Shown one piece after another: positions 54,857-62,491 of a DNA stretch of 64,000 nt. The translations under genes were made by a program, and so were the position numbers. How positions within the stretch are numbered: position 1 is the stretch's first letter; the number at the start of each line of letters is the position of its first letter. The DNA comes from FEN-1139 sp963835565. Its GTDB lineage: Bacteria; Myxococcota_A; Polyangia; Polyangiales; Polyangiaceae. The stretch covers positions 1-64,000 of the forward strand of contig CAWIGY010000046.1 of assembly GCA_963835565.1 (NCBI GenBank), written 5' to 3'. The notes beneath the pieces were generated by a model that saw only the letters and a program-made list of their open reading frames with translations, made no database searches and was not told where the DNA came from.

Positions 54857-55456
54857 GTGCTTGAAATTCCGCCAATGGCAACGTGGGTTACCGACGTGCA
54901 GCATCTGGCTCCGGAATTCGTAGAGGACGCTCCAGTGCCGGCAAAACGCCGAGCTGCATTCACACGTGAGGTCGTCGAGGCGGCGACCTGCCGCGACTGG
55001 AAGGAGCCGTGGATCTCTGCGGTGCACTGCATGGCTCGAGTCGGCCGGAGACTGTGTCGGGGCGGCATTCGTATCGTGAGATCGACGCTGGAATCGGTCG
55101 AATGGGGTTGCACGGATTGCCCCGAGAATGGCGTCATTACCGGGCACGTTGGAGCACCATCAGACTTATCAGCATATGCGCCAAAAGGGAAGCTCGTGTT
55201 TTGGGGGATCGATGACGCAGAACGCGATTTTCTCCGGGAGCACACCGCGGACATGTTCGAGCTACGCTCGATCATTTCTCGTGCACGCCCGCACGTAGAG
55301 GTGCCGGGATTGCTGCTCATCGACGCGACAGTCGAAGAGTTGGATGAGATGTACACTCTTGTCGAGGAACTGACCGACGTTATGCCGCGTGGGCGTAGAC
55401 GCGAGTTGCTCGACGGGCTGCGTGCCAGTTTATGCAATTCGATTGACGGGTTCTAA
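54857..55456 (+). CDS. IS66 passenger protein (unknown), copy 2
   Basis: A 199-residue homologue of the protein at 50291, identical in length and very similar throughout. The differences are spread out and mostly conservative (for example CTDCPENGVITGHVGAPSDL here, with G for C before the CTDC). The Cys pair, the KGKLVFWGIDDAERDFLREH block and the acidic C-terminal region are kept. Conservation in two diverged elements suggests the gene is maintained for a function tied to the element. Confidence 0.75.
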   Translation: MLEIPPMATWVTDVQHLAPEFVEDAPVPAKRRAAFTREVVEAATCRDWKEPWISAVHCMARVGRRLCRGGIRIVRSTLESVEWGCTDCPENGVITGHVGAPSDLSAYAPKGKLVFWGIDDAERDFLREHTADMFELRSIISRARPHVEVPGLLLIDATVEELDEMYTLVEELTDVMPRGRRRELLDGLRASLCNSIDGF

Positions 55457-55470
55457 TTCTTTCTGAGAAG

Positions 55471-57111
55471 CTATTCCGACATCGCCACCAGCATCGCTCG
55501 GTTCAATTCTGGCAGCGATGGGTTCTTTTGGACGGGCGGAGCCAAACGCAACTCAGGGTGCAACAAGGCAATTCTGTCGGGAAGCAATTCGCAAAGTCGC
55601 TTTTGTGGCCAGCTCTCGATGAGAAGTCTAGTGACGACATGCAAGTACGCGCGAGGGTTGATGTTGTGGGCCACACAAGTGGCAATGATGGTCAGGATGT
55701 TAGCAGTTCGCTCACCGCCGAGATCTTCCCACGCAAAGAGCCAATTCTTCTTTCCGAGGACTAACTTTCGCAGCTCGCGTTCTCGACGATTGTTCGTCAA
55801 TTCAATATTGCCGTCCTGGAGGAACAATATCAAACGGTGCCATTGGCGATGGATATAGCCGAGGGCTCGTCCGTACTCGGACTTGGGCGCAATGACCTCT
55901 CGCTGCTTGTCCACCCAGTCGCGCAAGACTTCCACGACGGGTGTCGAGTATTGCCGGCGTCGGTCCAATCTCTGTTCGGCAGTGTCGCCACGCAGGGTCG
56001 CCCAGCGCTCAACCGCGAAGAGTCGTCGAATCAGATGCAGTGCTTCGAGTGCGATGGTTTCGCCCGAGCGAGCCACTTGCACCAGGCCACGCCGAGCGTG
56101 ACTCCAACAGCCTGGACGGCGTCCGCCAGCACGTTCGACGAATGACAGGATGTTGGTCCCATCGCATTGCACGGTGCGCGCGAAGTCGTCGCCGAGAAAC
56201 CGACGCACACTGTCCGAATCGCCGTCGGGCGAATAGAAGAAAGTCACCCAGCGGTCATTCGTCCAACACCAGACAGTGCCGATGCGAATGCCTTCGGGTG
56301 AATCGCGATCCAAGATCGGAATTCCCGTCGCGTCCGTTCCAAGTAGCCCCGGTCCCCGAGTGCGCTCAACAATGGCTTTAGCGATGGGCTCGAGCCAATC
56401 GATATGTACCGCGACGCTATGACCAAGAGTTTGCGGAGCCAGCTCGACTCCGGCGCGCCGAAAGCGACTGCATTGTCGCTCGATAGGTTGGTGTTCCAGG
56501 TATTTGTCGGCAGTGGCTTCAACGACGAGCGTTGTGCCTAATACGCCGCGCTCAACGAGTTGATTCGGAGTGGGAGCCGAAACGATGGCATTGTCATGAG
56601 GGCAGGCCACGCGCTCGTCACGGCGCTGGATCACAACGACTCGAGCCGGAATCACATCCAGTATCTCGCACACTGAATGCCCGACGGTCGTCATCTCGGC
56701 GCCACATTGCGGGCACACGCGCATCGGGGCCGGCACCGGATTTTCGACCGTGATGCGCTCAAGGTGTGCTGGCAGTGCACGGCGTCCGGGGTGCTGACCT
56801 TTGCGGCTAACTTTGGGCTTGTCCGTCGCGCTATCCGGCGACCTCTTCTCGGGTGCTTGCACCGGTTGCATAAACGGCAGCGACAACTGTCGCTCGACTC
56901 GCTTGAGCGTCTCGGAGCGTGGACGCTTTCGGGTCAGATGCGCCAGGCGCTTATTGAGCTCGGTGTTGATGTCGCGCATCCGCACGATAAGCCCGATGAT
57001 GGCAACAACCAACTCGACAAACCTCATTGAGGTGATCATCTTTTGCAGCCAAGCACGCACCTGTTCCAGGTCAGGAACATGGGCTGAGGTGATCGGTTGC
57101 AACGTGGCCAT
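55471..57111 (-). CDS. tnpC: IS66 transposase TnpC, element 2
   Basis: A 546-residue TnpC with all blocks seen in element 1 (LLGTDATGIPILDRDSPEGI, CWSHARRGLVQVARSGETIA, NIELTNNRRERELRKLVLGK). One residue shorter because of a small deletion near APEKRSPDSATD. Intact. Confidence 0.93.
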   Translation of the reverse strand: MATLQPITSAHVPDLEQVRAWLQKMITSMRFVELVVAIIGLIVRMRDINTELNKRLAHLTRKRPRSETLKRVERQLSLPFMQPVQAPEKRSPDSATDKPKVSRKGQHPGRRALPAHLERITVENPVPAPMRVCPQCGAEMTTVGHSVCEILDVIPARVVVIQRRDERVACPHDNAIVSAPTPNQLVERGVLGTTLVVEATADKYLEHQPIERQCSRFRRAGVELAPQTLGHSVAVHIDWLEPIAKAIVERTRGPGLLGTDATGIPILDRDSPEGIRIGTVWCWTNDRWVTFFYSPDGDSDSVRRFLGDDFARTVQCDGTNILSFVERAGGRRPGCWSHARRGLVQVARSGETIALEALHLIRRLFAVERWATLRGDTAEQRLDRRRQYSTPVVEVLRDWVDKQREVIAPKSEYGRALGYIHRQWHRLILFLQDGNIELTNNRRERELRKLVLGKKNWLFAWEDLGGERTANILTIIATCVAHNINPRAYLHVVTRLLIESWPQKRLCELLPDRIALLHPELRLAPPVQKNPSLPELNRAMLVAMSE

Positions 57112-57186
57112 TCAAATTGTAGACGCGCCACTTCTCCGATTAATTCCGGTCGCCTGACGATTTTCAAAAAAACGACACGACTCGGA

Positions 57187-57549
57187 CTATTCCGCTCGAT
57201 GCGGCTCCCAACGTGGACGCCGTCGAGCACCTCGCAAATCGATCCCTTCGAGGATGAGGCTCAATTCGGCCGCTTCAATCGCCTGCGCCTGCAGCGAGGC
57301 ATCTTCGGAAAACCGTGCATGAAATCTTCCGCATTCCAAACGTTTTGACCACATCGCAAAACCGCTGCGATCCCAGTAAACGATGCGTACCCGGTCGCGC
57401 CGTTTCGAGAAAAACACGTACAGGTACCCCAGATATGGATCTTGGCAAAACGCGTTGCGCACCAGCGCGATCAGACTATCGGCGCCTTTGCGCCCATCCA
57501 CGGGTTGCGTGCCTACAAACACGCGCACGCTCGGGGGAAGGCCCAGCAC
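57187..57549 (-). CDS. tnpB: IS66 accessory protein TnpB, element 2
   Basis: A 120-residue TnpB (LGLPPSVRVFVGTQPVDGRK, GADSLIALVRNAFCQDPYLG, LYVFFSKRRDRVRIVYWDRS). The open frame extends 40 codons upstream into tnpA, but the GTG at 57549 aligns with the start in element 1. Intact. Confidence 0.92.
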   Translation of the reverse strand: MLGLPPSVRVFVGTQPVDGRKGADSLIALVRNAFCQDPYLGYLYVFFSKRRDRVRIVYWDRSGFAMWSKRLECGRFHARFSEDASLQAQAIEAAELSLILEGIDLRGARRRPRWEPHRAE

Positions 57550-57556
57550 CTGCCCC

Positions 57557-57940
57557 CTACTCGAGCAACTGCAATAGCCGACGTAATACCGACGGGTTGA
57601 CCGATTCGCCGAAGAACAATCGATGTCCCGAACGAAGCGTGATCTCAATTGAGCGATCATGCCGAGCAATATCGGCGGTCCGAACTTCTACAAATGCCGG
57701 CGTTGTCTCCGCCCTCGCGGTCAAAATGCGTTTCCACCTATACAGGCGCTCCACATCAAGACCCTCGCGCTCTGCGAACTTGCTCACTGACAAGCCCGAC
57801 GACATTTGCTCACCAATTACGCGCTGTGCCTCCTCCGCTGACCAACGAGCGAGGCGTTTCTTGGGCACCATCGGTGCAACATGGACCAGCGACTTTGGCA
57901 AAGTGAGCCTCCACCGCACGGTTTGCCACGAACGCCCCAC
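57557..57940 (-). CDS. tnpA: IS66 accessory protein TnpA, element 2
   Basis: A 127-residue TnpA with the same helix-turn-helix layout (RLARWSAEEAQRVIGEQMSS, LSVSKFAEREGLDVERLYRW, IEITLRSGHRLFFGESVNPS). First gene of the tnpABC operon, starting close to the right end. Intact. Confidence 0.92.
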   Translation of the reverse strand: MGRSWQTVRWRLTLPKSLVHVAPMVPKKRLARWSAEEAQRVIGEQMSSGLSVSKFAEREGLDVERLYRWKRILTARAETTPAFVEVRTADIARHDRSIEITLRSGHRLFFGESVNPSVLRRLLQLLE

Positions 57941-57979
57941 GCCTTCTATACGCTGCTCGTAGATGGGTTACGGTTCTAA

Positions 57980-58243
57980 CCGCCGAGGGCGCCTCTCAAT
58001 CATTGAATCCTGCCTAATCTGCGCAAGTTGCTTTCCCCTCTCCCGGAGTTACACAGGCTAGGTCGATGGGGTACCGTACCTCGTATCATCGAGTTTAGGA
58101 TTGGTGTTGAATCGATGAACGGGCACTAACCCGGACAACGGCATCTGGGGCTGTGTCGTATTGGTGGGACAACTCAACCCGCTACCACGTGCTGTCAATC
58201 GATCATACCGAGAACCCCAATTGGAGAATATTCTTCTAGCCTC
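57980..58243. other. Gene-free stretch after IS66 element 2
   Basis: Nothing supported in 264 bp. Confidence 0.35.
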
Positions 58244-58768
58244 ATGACCGCCGCCAACCGCCTTTTGATAAAGGATTCCCTTCCCAATAGTAGAGAATTG
58301 CCCCCAATTCTTTCGAACGAACCGTCAGACGTCTATGACCGATGGATCATTTTAGTTAGCGTGGCCTGCCAGTCGGGGTCACGTAGAAACCTTCAAGTCG
58401 TCAGTAGGGAAGTGGAGGCCCTCTTCGTTGTTAGGGTCGTACCTAAATACAACGAGCGAGCCAGGACAAGGAAACGAGGCCCGCTAGTCAACCTATTCTA
58501 TTTTCTGAGTATGTTTCCAAAACTCAACAAGTTCCGATTGGAGCAGAATGTCCAAGTTGCGGCCAAAGAAGCCTCAAACGTACAAGTAGGAGTTATTCGA
58601 GCTGTTCTATTCAGGAAGAATCTAGTTGGGGGAGGAAGGACTCACTGCTGCCATTGCTTGGATCGTGTGAGCCCCATGCCCGACCCCAGGATTGAACCTG
58701 AAGGAACATTCTACATTGTCGGTGATTTGCAGCACTGGGTGCCCGAAGAGGACATCAGGGCGGACTAA
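58244..58768 (+). CDS. Hypothetical protein
   Basis: A 174-residue, mostly basic protein: SNEPSDVYDRWIILVSVACQ, LQVVSREVEALFVVRVVPKY, ARTRKRGPLVNLFYFLSMFP and a C-terminal THCCHCLDRVSPMPDPRIEP with DLQHWVPEEDIRAD. A CCHC cluster near residue 140 could hold a metal. No family recognised. ATG start, no strong ribosome binding site. Confidence 0.55.
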   Translation: MTAANRLLIKDSLPNSRELPPILSNEPSDVYDRWIILVSVACQSGSRRNLQVVSREVEALFVVRVVPKYNERARTRKRGPLVNLFYFLSMFPKLNKFRLEQNVQVAAKEASNVQVGVIRAVLFRKNLVGGGRTHCCHCLDRVSPMPDPRIEPEGTFYIVGDLQHWVPEEDIRAD

Positions 58769-58914
58769 CTTGTTGACGTGGGTTGTCCCCGGAGCGAGCC
58801 CTAGCAATGGTTCGTTTTTCTTTAAATCTTAATTCGATTCTGTACGGCCCTTGTGGGCCAATGACCGAACGTCAAGTTGACCCTCGATTACTCGCCGTCC
58901 TGATGAAGTGAACA

Positions 58915-59211
58915 TTGGCAAGAACTTTCTTGGAAGTGAGATGTCCACACTGTGGAAAGAACGTCAAGCTTGGCGAAGATCAGAAAGGTCGATGGACCAC
59001 ACCCCTCGGGGGATTCACCATTGGAAGTATTGTTGGAGCGGTCACCGGTGCCGGGATTGGATTGGTTTCGGGAGGATAGGGCGTGGCTGCTACCATCCCT
59101 GTTGGCTTGGTTCTGGGCGCAATTCTCGGTGGTTCCGGTTACATACTCGGGGACAAGATCAGCGACAACTTCACGTGCCCATCCTGCAAAATGGAACTGA
59201 GCCTGCGATAA
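58915..59211 (+). pseudogene. Zinc-ribbon/glycine-zipper protein, copy 1 (UAG at codon 55)
   Basis: The frame reads ARTFLEVRCPHCGKNVKLGE, then FTIGSIVGAVTGAGIGLVSGG, a TAG at 59077-59079, then GVAATIPVGLVLGAILGGSG, YILGDKISDNFTCPSCKMEL and a stop at 59211. Intact it would be 98 residues: an N-terminal CPHC, a Gly-rich hydrophobic hairpin that could span a membrane twice, and a C-terminal CPSC, so two half zinc ribbons. The TAG replaces the Trp codon (TGG) of the copy at 61333. The start is TTG here and ATG in the other copy. Confidence 0.7.
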
Positions 59212-59327
59212 ACTCATCGCGTTGGCTAGTATCCATTCTGTGGACAACACTGTCTTCTTAGGCTGCCAGACGAAGCGAGCCAAGGTGATACCACCAACTG
59301 AATGCTCTATTTAAGGACAGCTGACGA

Positions 59328-59603
59328 ATGGACGTGAACACCCTTTTAGAACTTAGCGAATCCAGATTCATGGAGATGGCAGAGGGGTGGAAGGGGTGCG
59401 GCTTCAAAGACAACCATCACGTCCCAATCGATCCCGCCAAGGACCGTCATGACATCCGAGCCTTCAAGTACTTGAAGGCTAAGGGTCTGGTCCAACTTAT
59501 AGACAACAGATCCAAGTGGGGCCTTACGGAGGCCGGCAGGAAAACGGCTCTCAGATTGCTTGAGATGTCAGGCAACATTGGCGGGTTCCAGGCCAAACAG
59601 TAG
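59328..59603 (+). CDS. Hypothetical winged-helix-like protein
   Basis: A 91-residue protein: MDVNTLLELSESRFMEMAEG, KDNHHVPIDPAKDRHDIRAF, KYLKAKGLVQLIDNRSKWGL, TEAGRKTALRLLEMSG. The KYLKAKGLVQ and WGLTEAGRKTALRLL segments look like the recognition helix and wing of a small winged-helix protein. The ATG follows GGACAG. A remnant of its 3' end occurs at 61720-61770, downstream of the second zinc-ribbon copy, so the two genes were duplicated together. Confidence 0.65.
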   Translation: MDVNTLLELSESRFMEMAEGWKGCGFKDNHHVPIDPAKDRHDIRAFKYLKAKGLVQLIDNRSKWGLTEAGRKTALRLLEMSGNIGGFQAKQ

Positions 59604-59726
59604 AAATTGGGCCTACCACTTTTCAAATGCAGTAGGCTCTACGCGTTTATTTGGTTCCCTTGATGATTTGGTTACCTGGAGTAACCTTACTACCGCATGA
59701 TCAGCTTGCTGTAACTGTGCTGCCTC

Positions 59727-59987
59727 CTACCTGGCACCATCTTCACATTCTTTTTCACATCCATTCTTTTCTTCTGAGCAGTCACGTTCGCATTCATTGT
59801 AACGCTCGCGACCCTTGTCCTCATTCTTGCACTCAATAGCGCATTTTCGTTCTTTCTCAACACATCGGCTCTTGCATTTTGCCACACTTTCTTGCTCTGC
59901 TGCCGGCATGGTGACACCTGGAGGCACCGCACCGGCAGTAGTGTAGAGAGCCAACCCAACTAGAATGAGGGTTGCAAGTTTTTTCAT
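59727..59987 (-). CDS. Secreted protein with duplicated CX3C helical-hairpin pattern
   Basis: An 86-residue protein with signal peptide MKKLATLILVGLALYTTAGA. The mature part has eight cysteines in a striking order: CX3C-X6-CX3C, 12 residues, then CX3C-X6-CX3C (CKSRC...CAIEC...CERDC...CEKEC), embedded in a highly charged Lys/Glu helix-forming sequence. Pairs of CX3C motifs on two helices form disulfide-stapled helical hairpins in several small secreted proteins. The ATG at 59987 starts the signal peptide; the upstream start is ignored. Function unknown; toxin, inhibitor or metal carrier are all possible. Confidence 0.75.
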   Translation of the reverse strand: MKKLATLILVGLALYTTAGAVPPGVTMPAAEQESVAKCKSRCVEKERKCAIECKNEDKGRERYNECERDCSEEKNGCEKECEDGAR

Positions 59988-60220
59988 GTATCGATCTTTC
60001 TGTTGCCTTGTGGGCACGTGTAGGCGGTGAGACTGAAATAAGGACCCCTAATCAAAAGAGCCATCACAAGTTGGACAGGCAGACGTCGCAGCCCGGACCT
60101 TCCCTACGAATGGGCCGCGATTTTCAATAAGAAAGTCCTTTCAGCCGGTGCCACTGTGGCCACTCGAAGAGCCCTGGTCTCCAATTACCCGATTCCAATC
60201 AAGATTTCGACTGTACGGCC
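59988..60220. other. Divergent intergenic region
   Basis: No gene. It separates the minus-strand CX3C gene from family copy E and should contain both promoters. Confidence 0.35.
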
Positions 60221-60255
60221 TTGACTTGGCTGAGCTCGGGGAAGAACCTTTTCGG
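60221..60255 (+). promoter_or_regulatory. Conserved TTGAC element, copy E
   Basis: TTGACTTGGCTGAGCTCGGG then GAAGAACCTTTTCGG, ending at the ATG at 60256 (35 nt). It is diverged in the middle but keeps TTGAC, a G-run, CCTTT and the fixed distance to the start codon. Confidence 0.5.
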
Positions 60256-60573
60256 ATGCCAACTCCTGTCGAGGTTCTAACGGCAATCGGTGACAGTCTA
60301 GTGAACGCGGGATGTATCCTATCCTATGACCCACCTACCGAAAAAGGCCTTTCGGTCTTGGTCAAACCGGATGTGACTTTGATTATCAAATGCAAACGTG
60401 CCCCCAACCCTCAAATGCTGACCTTCACCTCTGAGGTTTGCACAGGGCTCCAAGTTGATCTTCGTGATTCTCTTCGCCCCTTAGAAAGATTGATAAATGA
60501 ACAGTCAGTCTTCGAACCGGGTGCGGCTACACAACTGGTTGTGGATTACTTCCGTGAACATTACGGTTGTTGA
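60256..60573 (+). CDS. Island protein family, copy E
   Basis: A 105-residue family member located 20 kb from the others: MPTPVEVLTAIGDSLVNAGC, VTLIIKCKRAPNPQMLTFTS, EVCTGLQVDLRDSLRPLERL, ATQLVVDYFREHYGC. The N-terminal block is nearly identical to that of copies A, B and D. The frame is open 36 codons further up, but the start is set by the conserved element and family alignment. Function unknown. Confidence 0.75.
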   Translation: MPTPVEVLTAIGDSLVNAGCILSYDPPTEKGLSVLVKPDVTLIIKCKRAPNPQMLTFTSEVCTGLQVDLRDSLRPLERLINEQSVFEPGAATQLVVDYFREHYGC

Positions 60574-60636
60574 TCTCACGGCCCAGCAGCTCTTGGAGTT
60601 GACAAGTGAAAAGCTGATGAGAGGGATTTGACCGCT

Positions 60637-60957
60637 ATGGTCACTCGACGCCGCCGACCGAGAAACTCTCAACCCGTAATACCCCCGTCCAACATTAATT
60701 TCGTTATCGGCAAGGACAGAATAAATCTCAGCTGGACAGCTCCGGATGCTCGCCACGAACGGCCTAGGTTAATCCTAATTAATGACTATGGGGCGGCCAA
60801 AAGAGGGGAGGACTTTACTGGTCAATGCATCTATATGGTAGGAGCCCACGGAGCATATTTTGAGTGCAGCACGGAGGCCGAAAGAGCCCAAATTATAAGT
60901 GTCGTAGGGAAAAGTGAGATATTTGGTACTCTCGTCAGAATCGAGATCAAAGACTAA
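60637..60957 (+). CDS. Small hypothetical protein
   Basis: A 106-residue protein with a basic N-terminus (MVTRRRRPRNSQPVIPPSNI) and a beta-rich remainder (NFVIGKDRINLSWTAPDARH, QCIYMVGAHGAYFECSTEAE, GTLVRIEIKD). No family recognised. The ATG at 60637 is preferred to an upstream TTG. It is followed by a strong terminator, which supports it being a transcribed gene. Confidence 0.55.
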   Translation: MVTRRRRPRNSQPVIPPSNINFVIGKDRINLSWTAPDARHERPRLILINDYGAAKRGEDFTGQCIYMVGAHGAYFECSTEAERAQIISVVGKSEIFGTLVRIEIKD

Positions 60958-60988
60958 CCCTGGCGAGCCAATACCGCCCGCCAGGCGA

Positions 60989-61030
60989 ACGCCCTCCAGC
61001 TTTTTATAGATGTGCTGGAGGGCGTTTTTT
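60989..61030 (+). terminator. Strong Rho-independent terminator
   Basis: A 12-bp perfect stem ACGCCCTCCAGC (60989-61000) / GCTGGAGGGCGT (61014-61025) with a 13-nt loop, followed by TTTTTATTT. A second stem CCTGGCG/CGCCAGG lies just upstream (60959-60985). It ends the transcript of the gene at 60637. Confidence 0.9.
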
Positions 61031-61332
61031 ATTTCTAGAAGACCCGTCGTCGTTAATGTTGCACCTGTTTATTCGAAGTTGTTCAATGTCTACGCCCTTC
61101 TTTGACTCGAATGGTAACCGATGAGGCACACCCTGTGCGGCTTAGCTTGTTGAGTTGGATTGTTCCTGGAGCGAGCCCATAACTAACTAGAATCGATTCG
61201 GTTTCTTGGAATCTCAATGCGATCATGGAAACTCGCAATGAACCCTTGCTGACATCCTAACTGGCGAGGATATTGCTGCCAAGCTAAGCTCAAGTTGACC
61301 CTCGGTTTCTCGCCGTCCTGATGAAGTGAGCC
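61031..61332. other. Gene-free stretch
   Basis: No gene. From about 61145 the sequence matches the region before zinc-ribbon copy 1 (GTTGAGTTGGATTGTTCC and GGAGCGAGCCC compared with 58771-58800). Confidence 0.4.
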
Positions 61333-61629
61333 ATGGCAAGAACTTTCTTGGAAGTGAGATGTCCACACTGTGGAAAGAGCGTCAAGCTTGCCGAAGATAA
61401 GAAAGCTCGATGGATCACTCCCCTCAGGGGTTTCACCATTGGAAGTATAGTGGGAGCGGTCATTGGTGGCGGGATTGGCTTGGTTTCGCAAGGATGGGGC
61501 ATGGCTACAACTATTCCCGTTTGCTTGGTTCTGGGCGCAATCCTTGGTGGTTCTGGCTAAATACTTGGAAATAAAATCGTCAACAACTTCACATGCCCAT
61601 CCTGCAAAATGGAACTTCGTCCGCGATAA
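61333..61629 (+). pseudogene. Zinc-ribbon/glycine-zipper protein, copy 2 (UAA at codon 76)
   Basis: Starts with ATG: MARTFLEVRCPHCGKSVKLA, FTIGSIVGAVIGGGIGLVSQ, GWGMATTIPVCLVLGAILGG, then a TAA at 61558-61560, followed in frame by ILGNKIVNNFTCPSCKMELR and a stop at 61629. It is the same total length (99 codons) as copy 1. The TAA stands where copy 1 has TAC (Tyr). The short form (75 residues) keeps the N-terminal CPHC and the membrane hairpin but loses the C-terminal CPSC. Confidence 0.7.
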
Positions 61630-61719
61630 ACTCATCGAAGCGGACAGCTAGGCTATCAGATGAGGCGAGCCGAGGTGAGGCCACCAAATGAATACTCCAC
61701 TTCAAGGACAGCCCCAAGA

Positions 61720-61770
61720 TTGCTCGACTTGTCAGTCATAATTGGTGGTTTCCAGACCGAACAGCAGTAA
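61720..61770 (+). pseudogene. 3' remnant of the winged-helix-like gene
   Basis: Reads LLDLSVIIGGFQTEQQ and stop, matching LLEMSGNIGGFQAKQ and stop at the end of the gene at 59328-59603. The 5' part is deleted, while the preceding intergenic sequence (CCACCAAATGAAT and AAGGACAGC) is kept. Confidence 0.65.
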
Positions 61771-61882
61771 TCGATCTGAATAGCCGGTCAGGATTGATTT
61801 CGTGCAGCTCAAATGCCTAATAAATCATTCTGGATGGACTAGCCCCTTGACCAGCTTAGCCTTCAGGGGTGAGCCTGGTTGA

Positions 61883-62491
61883 ATGGCAACCTGCTTTGCC
61901 GGGCGGATACGAGATTTAAGCGACTTCGTGGACAGACTATTGTTGCACATTGCCGATGAAGCTGCTGACCTGATTGCGGATCATGCCACCGACAAGACTC
62001 ATTTGGACCCGGTGAGTGGATACGAGAGAACTTTTGAAGTTGAATTGAGCGGCAAGGGAGCGAGAGTAATGGTTTCATGCCGTGTATTGGACGACCGCAA
62101 GGACTTCGCTTATGTCCGTTGTATCCCTTGCGGTCAAAGCGGCTATCTCTATTGTACAGTTGCTGGATACGGTACGACCGCTGACATCACGAAAGTCATT
62201 GCCTCAATTCGGCAGAGTCTTCGGACAAGACACCGCAGTGGAGCCCCCCAGATATGCTCGGGTTGCGAGAATCTAATCTCCCTGGTGCAATCCGGCCTGA
62301 ACCAATATCGCTGCAAGAAAGGTCACGAGTTCGTTCTGAAGGCCAAGGCTCCACATCCTAACCCCAATATCCTCTGTCCTGATGAACTTGAAGCACTGGA
62401 CGGAAGTCTTGAAGGTTGCCCACTCGGGAAGACTTTTGACCCTGACCACGACGTTAGAACTATTGTTGTCAACCCTGCACCTGAATCGTAA
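61883..62491 (+). CDS. Hypothetical protein with C-terminal zinc-ribbon-like segment
   Basis: A 202-residue cytosolic protein. The N-terminal two thirds (DFVDRLLLHIADEAADLIAD, YERTFEVELSGKGARVMVSC, RVLDDRKDFAYVRC) look alpha/beta. The last third has ICSGCENLISLVQSGLNQYR, CKKGHEF and CPDELEALDGSLEGCPLG, giving CxxC and CxxxH spacing suitable for a metal-binding ribbon. The family is not recognised. ATG start with GGTGAG upstream. Confidence 0.65.
   Translation: MATCFAGRIRDLSDFVDRLLLHIADEAADLIADHATDKTHLDPVSGYERTFEVELSGKGARVMVSCRVLDDRKDFAYVRCIPCGQSGYLYCTVAGYGTTADITKVIASIRQSLRTRHRSGAPQICSGCENLISLVQSGLNQYRCKKGHEFVLKAKAPHPNPNILCPDELEALDGSLEGCPLGKTFDPDHDVRTIVVNPAPES

Larger units (their letters stand above)
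54773..57971. mobile_element. IS66-family element 2 with passenger gene and 8-bp target duplication
   Basis: A 3,199-bp element from GTAACCCGCTTGCGGGAAGC (54773) to GATGGGTTAC (57971), flanked by perfect direct repeats GGTTCTAA at 54765-54772 and 57972-57979. An 8-bp duplication is the IS66 hallmark. Same gene order as element 1 (passenger, tnpC, tnpB, tnpA) with many scattered differences, so the two are separate arrivals or an old duplication. Confidence 0.95.

Noticed and set aside
57972..58010. GTTCTAACCGCC after IS66 element 2 as another remnant of the MPTPxEVLT family
   Set aside because: GTTCTAAC matches the VLT codons of the family, but the bases on either side do not continue the family sequence; the match is too short.
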